Shown in pieces: positions 6,055 through 12,404 of a stretch of 12,404 nt of DNA (the stretch's first letter is position 1; each line of letters opens with the position of its first letter). The stretch is from T3SED10-47 sp046483725 (GTDB taxonomy: Bacteria > Bipolaricaulota > Bipolaricaulia > Bipolaricaulales > Bipolaricaulaceae), in contig JAWOCQ010000113.1 in assembly GCA_046483725.1 (NCBI GenBank), forward strand, positions 1-12,404, read 5' to 3'. Both the position numbers and the translations under genes were made by a program. The notes beneath the pieces are model-generated. The model was given only the letters and a program-made list of their open reading frames with translations. It ran no database searches and was not told the origin of the DNA.

Positions 6055-6817
6055 AGAGGGGGTGGCCCGGAGCCAAAGCTGGCTTTGCGTGGGGTTGGAT
6101 CCGCGGGCTGGGGAGATCCCGGCTTCCTTTGGAGGAACTGCCCGGGGAATGCTCCGTCACCTCAAGCGCCTGGTGGACTCGACCGAACCCCGGGCGGCTG
6201 CCTACAAGGCGAACCTAGCCTTTTACCTGAGCTGGGGACCCCCGGGGCTGAGAGTACTGAGCCGAATAGTGGAGTACATCCACGCCTCGGCGGGTTGCCC
6301 TGTAATCCTCGACGGCAAATGGGGGGATATCGCGTCCACCGCCGCCGCCTACGCTGCGGCGGCCGAACGCTTGGGGGTGGACGCGGTGACCAGTTCAGTA
6401 TACATGGGACAGGACGCGGTGACTCCTTTGCTGGAGAAGGGGCTATTTGTGTTCGTGCTTGCGCTGCCAAGCAATCCTGCCTCGCGGGGTGTGGTGGACC
6501 ACGGCGAACCGCCGCTCTACCTTGAGGTGACCTCATTGGCTGTGGAGATGGAACGCCAGTATCCCGGCCTCGTAGGATTAGTGGTTGGAGCCACACGTTC
6601 GGCGGCCGCCGGTCGAGTTTATCAAGCAGCGCCCCATCTGCCTTGGCTGGTTCCTGGTGTGGGCACACAAGGGGGGGATCTGGCACGGATTCTCGGAGCC
6701 GCCCCGGGCCACTTGGTGCTGGTCAACGTCTCCCGTGCCGTGGCCGGGGCCGCTGACCCTGCAGCAAGCGCTCACGAGCTGGCCGACCGAATCCAGTCGG
6801 CGAAGGAGACGGGATGA
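6035..6817 (+). CDS. pyrF: Orotidine-5'-phosphate decarboxylase, type 2, 260 aa
   Basis: Last step of UMP synthesis: decarboxylation of OMP. The catalytic Lys-Asp-Lys-Asp set is visible as K58 in AYKANLAFY and D93, K95 and D98 in LDGKWGDI, with substrate-binding D22 in CVGLDPR. The later segments SVYMGQDAVTPLL, LVVGATR and VPGVGTQGGD are those of the longer PyrF subfamily (type 2), not the ~230-residue E. coli type. The frame opens at 5987, but ATG 6035 is the likely start. It has GAGGGGGG 5-12 nt upstream and begins the protein just before the conserved barrel strand. It overlaps the end of pyrD by 20 nt. Confidence 0.95.
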   Translation: MFLSRLEEGVARSQSWLCVGLDPRAGEIPASFGGTARGMLRHLKRLVDSTEPRAAAYKANLAFYLSWGPPGLRVLSRIVEYIHASAGCPVILDGKWGDIASTAAAYAAAAERLGVDAVTSSVYMGQDAVTPLLEKGLFVFVLALPSNPASRGVVDHGEPPLYLEVTSLAVEMERQYPGLVGLVVGATRSAAAGRVYQAAPHLPWLVPGVGTQGGDLARILGAAPGHLVLVNVSRAVAGAADPAASAHELADRIQSAKETG

Positions 6818-7401
6818 GCCGGAGATGGCACGATCTGTTCGTGCGTCGCAACGCCCTGTTGGAGGGGCACTTCCTTCTGTCCTCGGGGCGGCACTCTCCG
6901 GCCTACGTCCAATGCGCAAAGGTGCTGGAGCGGCCGGAAGACGCTGAAGCACTGGGGCGGGCTTTGGCTGGTCGGACGCCCGGGGCCTCGGTTGATCGGG
7001 TGATCGCCCCTCCAATGGGAGGGATCCTTATCGGCTACGAAGTAGCGCGTGCGTTGGGTGTGCCGTTCCTCTTTCCGGAGCGGGATGCTAGCGGTGCATT
7101 GTCTCTTCGGAGAGGATTCACGCTGGAACCTGGCGACCGGGTACTGGTGGTGGAAGACGTAGTGACAACTGGAATTACCACCGGGGAAGTCCTGCGGCTT
7201 GTTCAGGCAAAGGAGGCTTCGCCAGTGGGGCTGCTGGCCCTGGTGGACCGTTCTGAAGACCACCGCGTAGACGTCCTGCCGGTGCACGCAATACTTCAGC
7301 TTCAGATACCTACCTATGCGCCGGAGGAATGTCCGCTGTGTGCTGAGGACATCCCTCTGACCAAGCCTGGCTCCCGTGTTGTGCTCAGGGGAAGACGCTA
7401 G
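6814..7401 (+). CDS. pyrE: Orotate phosphoribosyltransferase, 195 aa
   Basis: Joins orotate and PRPP to make OMP, which PyrF then uses. The PRPP-binding loop VLVVEDVVTTGITTGE (110-125) is intact. APPMGGILIGYEVA (65-78) is the upstream dimer and active-site strand-helix of the phosphoribosyltransferase fold. The C-terminus PEECPLCAEDIPLTKPGSR (170-188) is a segment seen in one branch of bacterial and archaeal PyrE. The ATG overlaps the pyrF stop as ATGA, with AAGGAG 5 nt upstream, so the start is secure. It is the last gene of the pyrKDFE unit; pyrB, pyrC and carAB are not in this window. Confidence 0.95.
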   Translation: MSRRWHDLFVRRNALLEGHFLLSSGRHSPAYVQCAKVLERPEDAEALGRALAGRTPGASVDRVIAPPMGGILIGYEVARALGVPFLFPERDASGALSLRRGFTLEPGDRVLVVEDVVTTGITTGEVLRLVQAKEASPVGLLALVDRSEDHRVDVLPVHAILQLQIPTYAPEECPLCAEDIPLTKPGSRVVLRGRR

Positions 7402-7409
7402 CTGGGGTA

Positions 7410-7424
7410 CTCCCGTTGCGGGAG
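7410..7424 (+). terminator. Possible weak terminator hairpin after pyrE
   Basis: CTCCCG-TTG-CGGGAG is a perfect 6-bp stem with a 3-base loop, 9 nt after the pyrE stop. The following bases (CCTGTCTGT) are only moderately T-rich, so it may slow RNA polymerase more than stop it, and the helicase gene could be partly co-transcribed. Confidence 0.3.
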
Positions 7425-7467
7425 CCTGTCTGTAGGGGGGACAATCCATTCCGGGAAGGAGTCTACG

Positions 7468-9498
7468 GTGGACATCGGGGAACGATTTGCATGGTTGGGC
7501 GAGCTGAACTCGGCCCAGCGCGTGGCGGTCACCCACGGGGAAGGTCCTCTGCTGGTGGTTGCGGGGGCGGGTACAGGAAAGACGCGAACGCTTGCCTACC
7601 GGGTTGCTTACCTCGTGGCCACCGGCGTGGATCCGGATAGGATCATGCTCCTTACCTTCACCCGACGGGCGGCGCAAGACATGCTCGCTCGGGCGGCGTC
7701 TATCGTGTCCCGTAGAGGGCTCACATTGCGCCATGTATGGGGCGGGACTTTTCACTCCGTAGCCCACCGCCTCCTCAGGACTCATGCCAAGGCGGTGGGG
7801 TTATCCCCCGAGTTCACGGTGCTGGACGAGACGGATGCCGCGGAACTCATGGGGCTGTTGCGGGGTGAACTGGGGTTGGCCCGGGGCGCCCGACGGTTTC
7901 CGCGTAAGGCCACCTGTCTCAATATCTACTCCCGTTGCGTGAACGCCGAGCTTCCCGTGTCCGAGGTGATCGAGCATCACTACCCGTGGTGCGGGGGTTG
8001 GGAAGATGAGCTGAAGAAGCTCTTTGGGCACTACGAACAACGAAAACAGGATAGGCGTGTGCTTGACTTCGATGACCTTTTGGTCTACTGGGCGGAACTT
8101 GCAAGCCACCCTCGACTTGGAGCCCGCTTGGGGCAGCGCTTTGACCACATACTGGTGGACGAATACCAGGATACCAATGTGGTACAGGCACGCATTCTCC
8201 AGGGCATACGGGGGAAGAATGGGAACATCATGGTCGTGGGGGACGATGCCCAAAGTATCTATAGTTTCCGCGCAGCGGAAGTTCGCAATATGCTTGATTT
8301 TCCGGTTCAGTTCCCGGACACCACCGTGATAACCTTGGAGGAGAACTACAGGTCAAGAGCCCCGATTTTGGAGACCACAAACCGTCTTGTCGCCCAAGCC
8401 CGGGAGCGCTATACAAAGGACCTGTGGAGCGTTCGTGGAAACGGCCCGCGGCCTCGTTTGATTACCTGTGCGGACGAGCATGCGCAGGACGACTACGTGA
8501 TCGGCCGCGTGCTTGATCAGCTAGAACAGGGGACACCACTACGCAATCAGGCGGTCCTGTTTCGGGCCTCGCACCTGTCCGCCTCGTTGGAGGTGGAACT
8601 AGGGCGCAGGGGGATTCCCTACCACAAATATGGTGGTCTTCGCTTCCTGGAGGCTGCGCATGTAAAAGACCTCTTGGCCATTCTAAGGATCGCCGAGAAC
8701 TCACACGACGAGCTGGCCTGGCTTCGCGTGTTGAAGCTGATGGAGGGTGTGGGCGACGCAACGGCGGCCGCGGCGCTCCAGCACCTGGCAGCTGCCAGCC
8801 ACGACCCTCGGTCTATCTCAAGCTTCAACGGGCCTTCCTCCGCCCGGGAGGACCTCAAAAACCTGGGCGAACTCATGCGGGATCTGTTGGCGACCGACCA
8901 GCCTCCGGCAGCTCAGCTCTCCCGTGTTCGGGTTTACTACGAGCCGCTGCTTGAGCGCTTGTACGAGCAACCGGAGGCCCGGGCGCGGGATTTGGCCAGT
9001 CTGGAGCAGATCGCCTCCGGGTTTACTTCTCGCCAGCGATTCCTGGTGGAGCTGCAGCTTGATCCGCCCAGCTCCACCAGCGACTTGGCGGGGCCGCCCC
9101 GACAGGACGATGATTGGCTTGTACTGTCCACCATTCATTCGGCCAAGGGAGGGGAGTGGGATGTAGTGTACCTTGTCCATGCTGCCGACGGTTTCCTGCC
9201 TTCGGACATGGCTTGCAAATCGACGGAGGAACTGGAGGAGGAGCTACGCGTAGCCTACGTTGCGCTGACGCGGGCCAGGGATCATCTCTATGTGCTGTGG
9301 CCATTGCGCTATTACTACCGGCGGGTGGCGCCTTCATATCGGCATGGTTTTGCGCAACTCTGCCGGTTCATCAACTCGGAAGTCGCGGAAAGCATGGATC
9401 AAGAGGGCTATGGGATCGACCCCGATGAGCTGAGCGAGCTTCACTCTGCTGCCGAGCAGGCGGATCTGTCTGCGCGCATGCGCTCTCGTTGGGACTAG
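7468..9498 (+). CDS. UvrD/PcrA/Rep-type superfamily 1A DNA helicase, 676 aa
   Basis: ATP-driven 3'-5' DNA helicase, expected to act in repair or replication restart. All core motifs are present: Q motif LNSAQRVAV (13-21), Walker A AGAGTGKT (32-39), Ia TFTRRAA, Ib GTFHSVAHRLL, DExx box VDEYQDTN (230-237), motif III VVGDDAQSIYSFR (about 255-267), motif IV LEENYRS, motif V STIHSAKGGEWD (about 554-565) and motif VI VAYVALTRARDHLY (about 593-606). It lacks the long C-terminal tail of many UvrD proteins and ends soon after motif VI, so UvrD, PcrA and Rep cannot be told apart here. GTG 7468 has AAGGAG 7 nt before it and was kept as the start. A GACAAT at 7440-7445 might be a weak -10 box. Confidence 0.92.
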   Translation: MDIGERFAWLGELNSAQRVAVTHGEGPLLVVAGAGTGKTRTLAYRVAYLVATGVDPDRIMLLTFTRRAAQDMLARAASIVSRRGLTLRHVWGGTFHSVAHRLLRTHAKAVGLSPEFTVLDETDAAELMGLLRGELGLARGARRFPRKATCLNIYSRCVNAELPVSEVIEHHYPWCGGWEDELKKLFGHYEQRKQDRRVLDFDDLLVYWAELASHPRLGARLGQRFDHILVDEYQDTNVVQARILQGIRGKNGNIMVVGDDAQSIYSFRAAEVRNMLDFPVQFPDTTVITLEENYRSRAPILETTNRLVAQARERYTKDLWSVRGNGPRPRLITCADEHAQDDYVIGRVLDQLEQGTPLRNQAVLFRASHLSASLEVELGRRGIPYHKYGGLRFLEAAHVKDLLAILRIAENSHDELAWLRVLKLMEGVGDATAAAALQHLAAASHDPRSISSFNGPSSAREDLKNLGELMRDLLATDQPPAAQLSRVRVYYEPLLERLYEQPEARARDLASLEQIASGFTSRQRFLVELQLDPPSSTSDLAGPPRQDDDWLVLSTIHSAKGGEWDVVYLVHAADGFLPSDMACKSTEELEEELRVAYVALTRARDHLYVLWPLRYYYRRVAPSYRHGFAQLCRFINSEVAESMDQEGYGIDPDELSELHSAAEQADLSARMRSRWD

Positions 9499-9504
9499 CG
9501 GTGC

Positions 9505-9534
9505 TTGGGATGAAGGCCCAGTCTTCCGTAGAAT
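9505..9534 (+). promoter_or_regulatory. Promoter of the ABC-class ATPase gene, TTGGGA-18-TAGAAT
   Basis: TTGGGA at 9505-9510 and TAGAAT at 9529-9534 are 18 bp apart, in the short gap after the helicase. The -10 box ends 7 nt before the ATG at 9542 and itself contains the ATG at 9533, so the mRNA should be leaderless from 9542. The nine bases TAGAATGCG recur at the PerR-like gene promoter (11830-11838). Confidence 0.6.
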
Positions 9535-9541
9535 GCGCCCT

Positions 9542-11239
9542 ATGCGTGATCAGCAAGTCCTACGTTCAACGCTGCAGCGTATAGACGGAGCAGGCTACGG
9601 TGCGTACAAGGACATCCGTGGGGCATGGGCGTTCGACGACTTCACCCTCCATGTGGATCATGTGCAGGGCGACCCCTTTGCCGCTCCCAGTCGCCTGCGC
9701 ATAACGGTGCGGCCGGAGGTTGCGAGCTTCCCGGGCGAAGCATGGTCCACACCGTCGCGCAGAGTCGGGCTGGAGGACTACCTTGTTCGCGCGCTGGACA
9801 AGGCAATCGCCAAGTGTACGAAAGGCGGCCGCGGGTCTGGGAAGTCGGGGCGGTTTTCCGTGGTGGACCACGGGCCGTGCGTGGTCAGGCGAACTGCCAT
9901 GCGCGTGGACGAGAACGGCGTGGAGGCGGTGATCAGCTGTGGACTGCCAGCGGCAGGGCGGCGGGTCCTGGGACGGCAAGCCATGGCCATGCTTTTGGAG
10001 GAACTGCCCCAATTGGCTCGACAGGCGCTGCGGTGGTCCAGCTTGCCACAGGAGGCGGTACGTGCTCATGTACGCTGTGTAGAGGACGCTGATGCACTGC
10101 GGGCCCAGCTCCGTTCGGAGGGCCTCGTGGCCTTGGTGAACAGAGGGGCTATGCTCCCACGTGCCTCGGGTGTATCGCAGCGCCCGTTGGCCAAGGGAGC
10201 TGTCCCGTTTGACCCTCCCGAGTCGCTGGAAGTCAGCTTGGAGCGGCCCAACGGCCCCCCCGTGTCGGGGATGGGAATTCCCGAGGGAGTCACGCTGGTG
10301 GTGGGCGGGGGCTATCACGGCAAATCGACCTTGCTTTCGGCTGTGTCCCGGGGAGTGTATAACCACATCCCCGGCGACGGGCGGGAGTTTGTGATCGCGG
10401 TCCCCGAGACGGTGATCATCAGGGCAGAAGACGGCCGTAGCGTTTGCGGTACGGACATCTCTAGCTTTATCGGTGAGCTCCCCGGGGGACAGGATACCGC
10501 GCGGTTCCAGTCGGAAAACGCTTCCGGTTCCACCTCCCAAGCGGCAAACATCGCTGAGGCACTGGAGTCGGGTGCCGGGACATTGCTTGTGGACGAGGAT
10601 ACTTCCGCCACTAACTTCATGATCAGGGACGAGCGGATGCAGCAGCTGGTCAGCAAGGACAAGGAGCCGATTACACCGTTTGTGGACAGGGTACGTGAGC
10701 TGTACGAAGCGCTGGGCGTGTCCACGGTCCTGGTGATGGGTGGTTCGGGGGACTACTTCGGGGCAGCGGATACGGTCATCATGATGCATGAGTACCGCCC
10801 GCTCGACGTCACCGCTCAGGCCAAGAGCCTGGCCCAGGGGTTGCGCCGCGCGGAGACTGCCCAACCGCTGTCTCGGCCGACGCCCCGCCATGTGAATGCG
10901 GGCTCGCTCTCTGCGCGTGACCGTCGGGGAAAGCGCGTGGTGCGGGCGGACCACGCCACGCTGCGTCTGGGTAACGCCCGTGTTGACCTGACCAAGCTCC
11001 ACCAGTTCGTGGAACTCAGCCAGGTGCGAGGGGCGGGCCATATCCTGGCCTGGGTTGCCGATAACCTGCGTGAGCCAATTACCGTGGCCGAGCTTCTAGA
11101 CCGGGTTGAACAAAGGCTGGCTGCCAAGGGGATGGAAGGGTTTGTCCCCGCCCGCTACGGTGACCTATCCCAGCCCCGGAGGTTCGAGCTGGCTTGCGTG
11201 CTCAACCGAGTGCGTGGTTTGAAACTGAGAACCCCATAG
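9542..11239 (+). CDS. Predicted ATPase of the ABC class (COG3044-like), 565 aa
   Basis: A soluble ATPase with ABC-type nucleotide-binding motifs but no transporter partner. Its cellular role is not established. After an N-terminal alpha/beta region come Walker A GGGYHGKST (near 253-262), a signature-like stretch SGSTSQAANIAEALE, and Walker B GTLLVDEDTSATNF (about 345-358). A later strand, STVLVMGGSGDYFGAADTV, fits the H-loop/D-loop part. The C-terminal ~150 residues hold the DHATLRLGNARVDLTKLHQFVE segment and end without membrane spans. No transmembrane segment or signal peptide is visible. ATG 9533 overlaps the -10 box, so ATG 9542 is chosen. The downstream neighbour of the helicase hints at, but does not show, a nucleic-acid role. 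Confidence 0.85.
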   Translation: MRDQQVLRSTLQRIDGAGYGAYKDIRGAWAFDDFTLHVDHVQGDPFAAPSRLRITVRPEVASFPGEAWSTPSRRVGLEDYLVRALDKAIAKCTKGGRGSGKSGRFSVVDHGPCVVRRTAMRVDENGVEAVISCGLPAAGRRVLGRQAMAMLLEELPQLARQALRWSSLPQEAVRAHVRCVEDADALRAQLRSEGLVALVNRGAMLPRASGVSQRPLAKGAVPFDPPESLEVSLERPNGPPVSGMGIPEGVTLVVGGGYHGKSTLLSAVSRGVYNHIPGDGREFVIAVPETVIIRAEDGRSVCGTDISSFIGELPGGQDTARFQSENASGSTSQAANIAEALESGAGTLLVDEDTSATNFMIRDERMQQLVSKDKEPITPFVDRVRELYEALGVSTVLVMGGSGDYFGAADTVIMMHEYRPLDVTAQAKSLAQGLRRAETAQPLSRPTPRHVNAGSLSARDRRGKRVVRADHATLRLGNARVDLTKLHQFVELSQVRGAGHILAWVADNLREPITVAELLDRVEQRLAAKGMEGFVPARYGDLSQPRRFELACVLNRVRGLKLRTP

Positions 11240-11327
11240 GCCCCCTGCTGAATTGCGGCATTGTAGGCTAGCTCCCAAGTCCCTCGCAGCGTGACGGAGC
11301 AGCAACGCCCGCGGCCGTGTACATCTG

Positions 11328-11333
11328 TATAAT
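11328..11333 (+). promoter_or_regulatory. -10 box TATAAT for rubredoxin
   Basis: A perfect TATAAT in TGTATAATGGCG, about 34 nt before the rubredoxin ATG. No recognisable -35 box lies 16-18 bp upstream. The frame's first two ATGs fall before or inside this box, which supports the start at 11368. Confidence 0.6.
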
Positions 11334-11367
11334 GGCGCAACAAACTGCAGGGAAGCGAGGTGGAGGT

Positions 11368-11529
11368 ATGTCGAAGTGGGAATGCACAGTGTGTGGATGG
11401 ATCTACGACCCGCAGGTCGGAGATCCCACTCAGGGAATCCAGCCGGGAACACCGTTTGAGGATCTGCCCGACGATTGGGTGTGCCCGGAGTGTGGCGCGC
11501 CCAAGGACATGTTCGAGGAACTCGGCTGA
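11368..11529 (+). CDS. Rubredoxin, 53 aa
   Basis: Small cytoplasmic iron protein with one Fe held by four cysteines, seen as CTVCG (C6, C9) and CPECG (C39, C42). The usual aromatic core is present (W4, Y13, W37) as well as the family-typical YDPQVGDP and PDDWVCP segments. The length is normal for a single-domain rubredoxin. GAGGTG at 11357-11362, 5 nt before ATG 11368, sets the start. It is likely the electron donor to rubrerythrin, superoxide reductase or another oxygen-protection enzyme; the PerR-like gene and rubrerythrin sequence downstream support this. I cannot tell which oxidoreductase reduces it. Confidence 0.95.
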   Translation: MSKWECTVCGWIYDPQVGDPTQGIQPGTPFEDLPDDWVCPECGAPKDMFEELG

Positions 11530-11806
11530 GACATGCAGCTTGTGATCTGGGGCGGCGGGGTCGGGACCACAGTCGGCTAGACTGTGTGAACCCCGATCGT
11601 GGCCGCACTCATCACCGCATTTGGTGCCGGGCTCCAGCCTCGTTACTCCGCTACACTCGTTGCGGGGAGGCCCTTTGGCCGGGAGCGTCAGCGGCTCATG
11701 TAGGGCGACCCTAGCTCCGGTGGCAGGGAGTGAGCCACTCGACGTTTGCACGCCCGAACGTCCAGCACAGGAGTAATACAAGGCTGGCCCGGTTTGTCGC
11801 AACCAG
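11530..11806. other. Gene-free, hairpin-rich gap; possible structured RNA
   Basis: No protein frame here looks real. The stretch is unusually rich in inverted repeats. They are GGTCGGG/CCCGATC (11559-11565 with 11592-11598, one G-U) enclosing CACAGTC/GACTGTG (11568-11574 with 11580-11586), GGCC/GGCC (11669-11680), GGAGC/GCTCC (11682-11686 with 11714-11718) abutting TAGGG/CCCTA (11701-11713), two competing hairpins GTGGC/GCCAC and GAGTG/CACTC (11720-11740), and GACGTT/AACGTC (11741-11762). I do not recognise tRNA, tmRNA, RNase P, SRP or 6S RNA on either strand. A new structured RNA or an mRNA leader is possible, but chance pairing in GC-rich DNA is not excluded. Confidence 0.3.
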
Positions 11807-11835
11807 TTGACAGCGGAAGCGCCGTAGCCTAGAAT
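11807..11835 (+). promoter_or_regulatory. Promoter of the PerR-like gene, TTGACA-17-TAGAAT
   Basis: A consensus TTGACA at 11807-11812 and TAGAAT at 11830-11835 are spaced by 17 bp. This is the best sigma-70-type promoter in the window. The ATG at 11849 is 13 nt after the -10 box, so the leader is only a few bases long. The AT-rich CTAGAATGCGAATTAG around the -10 box has imperfect symmetry and might be an autoregulatory PerR/Fur site, though the match is weak. Confidence 0.8.
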
Positions 11836-11848
11836 GCGAATTAGAAAC

Positions 11849-12241
11849 ATGAGCAACGACTGGCGCTGGACGAGGCAACGGAGGAAGGTGTTGGAGGCGT
11901 TGACGGCCAGGGATGATCACCCCACAGCCGAGGACGTTTACCGGGACCTGCGTGCGCAAGGAGAGCCCGTTAGCTTGGCCACCGTCTACCGCACGTTGCG
12001 ATCCCTGGAGCAGGAGGACCTGGCCAGGGCCCTACATGGGGCGGGAGCCGATCGCTTCGATGCTCGGATGGAGCCACACTATCATCTCACCTGCGATGTA
12101 TGCGGACACACGGTAGACGTGAGCTTGCCGTACGAGAGTTCGTTGGACGAGGCTGCCCGCGGCACCGGGCTCGAGGTCAGAGGCCACGTGCTGCTCTTCC
12201 TGGGGCGTTGCCCGAGCTGTACCGGCGCGGGGGAGGAGTGA
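11849..12241 (+). CDS. Fur-family metalloregulator, PerR-like, 130 aa
   Basis: DNA-binding repressor with a winged helix (PTAEDVYRDLR, then the recognition region SLATVYRTLRSLE, about 25-54) and a metal-binding dimerisation domain. Aligned by eye with Bacillus PerR, all five regulatory metal ligands are present: H24 (H37), D71 (D85), H77 (H91), H79 (H93) and D90 (D104). The Asp at the last position is the residue tied to peroxide sensing in place of Glu in Fur. The structural zinc site is C82/C85 and C121/C124. ATG 11834 lies inside the -10 box, so ATG 11849 is the start. Rubredoxin upstream and rubrerythrin sequence downstream fit a peroxide-response role. The PerR assignment is inference from residues and context. 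Confidence 0.85.
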   Translation: MSNDWRWTRQRRKVLEALTARDDHPTAEDVYRDLRAQGEPVSLATVYRTLRSLEQEDLARALHGAGADRFDARMEPHYHLTCDVCGHTVDVSLPYESSLDEAARGTGLEVRGHVLLFLGRCPSCTGAGEE

Positions 12242-12404
12242 TCCCGATGCAAGGCTGTTCCGCGCCATCGCATTTGCCGAGCGCGTTCATGCTGCCAACC
12301 ACCTGCGGGAGCTGGAGGGGATCGGCGACAGCGTGGCCAACGTGGGAGTGGCGATCGACGGCGAGACATTTGAGGTAGAGGAGATGTATCCGGCGTATCA
12401 CGCG
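12240..12404 (+). pseudogene. Rubrerythrin reading frame without its N-terminal helix or a start codon
   Basis: The plus-strand frame beginning GAT at 12240 encodes DPDARLFRAIAFAERVHAAN, then HLRELEGIG and a GETFEVEEMYPAYHA end, up to the window edge. This is the rubrerythrin/ferritin-like diiron domain: the E-x-x-H ligand pair is in AERVH, and the next helix carries EEMYP. Rubrerythrins normally have about 35 residues before this point, including the first helix with its GESQA-type Glu ligand. Here the frame runs back into the PerR-like gene, meets stops at 12114-12116 and 12120-12122, and has no ATG, GTG or TTG between those and 12321. The gene is either 5'-truncated in the genome or an assembly deletion has removed about 100 bp after the fur-family stop. 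The 3' end is outside the window. Confidence 0.65.

Noticed and set aside
9566..11041. A 491-codon open frame on the minus strand
   Set aside because: It lies fully antisense to the ABC-class ATPase, whose Walker motifs are intact. Its translation has no family pattern and is rich in residues expected from antisense GC-rich DNA.
11642..11670. Resemblance of CTCGTTGCGGGG to the antisense of a conserved 16S rRNA segment
   Set aside because: Only about a dozen bases agree and the flanks do not match. Similar strings also occur at 7411 and 7930, so this is chance.
11530..11806. tRNA, tmRNA, RNase P, SRP, 6S RNA or a cobalamin riboswitch in the structured gap
   Set aside because: I looked for a T-loop GGTTCRA with CCA context, the RNase P GAGGAAAGTCC core, the SRP apical loop and the B12 box on both strands and found none.
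11155..11856. A 233-codon minus-strand frame across rubredoxin and the gap
   Set aside because: It is antisense to a definite rubredoxin and to the end of the ATPase gene, has low-complexity composition and no recognisable domain.
12100..12378. A 92-codon plus-strand frame over the rubrerythrin region
   Set aside because: It is out of frame with both the PerR-like gene and the recognisable rubrerythrin sequence, and its translation is not protein-like.
1..12404. CRISPR array, insertion sequence or phage genes
   Set aside because: There are no regularly spaced repeats, no transposase or integrase motifs and no long terminal inverted repeats.

Overview
The window is about 60% G+C and gene-dense. 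It reads as a stretch of chromosome from an anaerobic or microaerophilic bacterium. The evidence is an NAD-linked type 1B dihydroorotate dehydrogenase (PyrK plus PyrD), a stand-alone rubredoxin, a PerR-like regulator and rubrerythrin sequence. Glycyl-tRNA synthetase is the single-chain dimeric type. Several start codons lie only 7-13 nt after a TATAAT or TAGAAT hexamer, so many transcripts may be leaderless. A deep-branching phylum such as Bipolaricaulota/Acetothermia, or a Deinococcus-Thermus-like or Firmicutes-like lineage, would fit. The sequence alone does not settle which. I see no phage, transposon, CRISPR, tRNA or rRNA gene.

Layout: a small acetyltransferase-like gene (174-743, +) runs tail to tail into glyS (740-2212, -), and the two stop codons share the palindrome CTAG. 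A 250-bp divergent region with repeats and candidate promoters separates glyS from an SLC13-type permease with two RCK_C/TrkA_C domains (2466-4274, +). A well-formed promoter (TTGCCC-17-TATAAT) then drives a tight pyrimidine operon, pyrK-pyrD-pyrF-pyrE (4358-7401), whose genes overlap by 4-20 nt. After a 66-nt gap come a UvrD/PcrA-type helicase (7468-9498) and an ABC-class ATPase of the uncharacterised COG3044 type (9542-11239, own promoter). The right end is an oxidative-stress cluster: rubredoxin (11368-11529), a hairpin-rich 319-bp gap, a PerR-like Fur-family gene (11849-12241), and a rubrerythrin reading frame that lacks its first helix and any start codon (12240-12404, cut by the window end).

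How the genes work together: PyrK and PyrD oxidise dihydroorotate to orotate with NAD+, PyrE makes OMP from orotate and PRPP, and PyrF decarboxylates OMP to UMP. Rubredoxin passes electrons to rubrerythrin-type peroxide reductases, and the PerR-like protein probably senses peroxide.

The most interesting signal is the pyr operon leader. The bases after the -10 box read T6-C7-C8-G9, the arrangement known from the CTP-sensing enterobacterial pyrC promoter. A transcript starting at C7 can form a 10-bp hairpin from its first base that takes in the Shine-Dalgarno sequence. About 35 bases later, inside the start of the pyrK frame, is a textbook intrinsic terminator (7-bp perfect stem, T8). Together they suggest a two-stage control: start-site choice sets pyrK translation, and failed translation exposes an intragenic terminator. 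This is inference from sequence and not shown.
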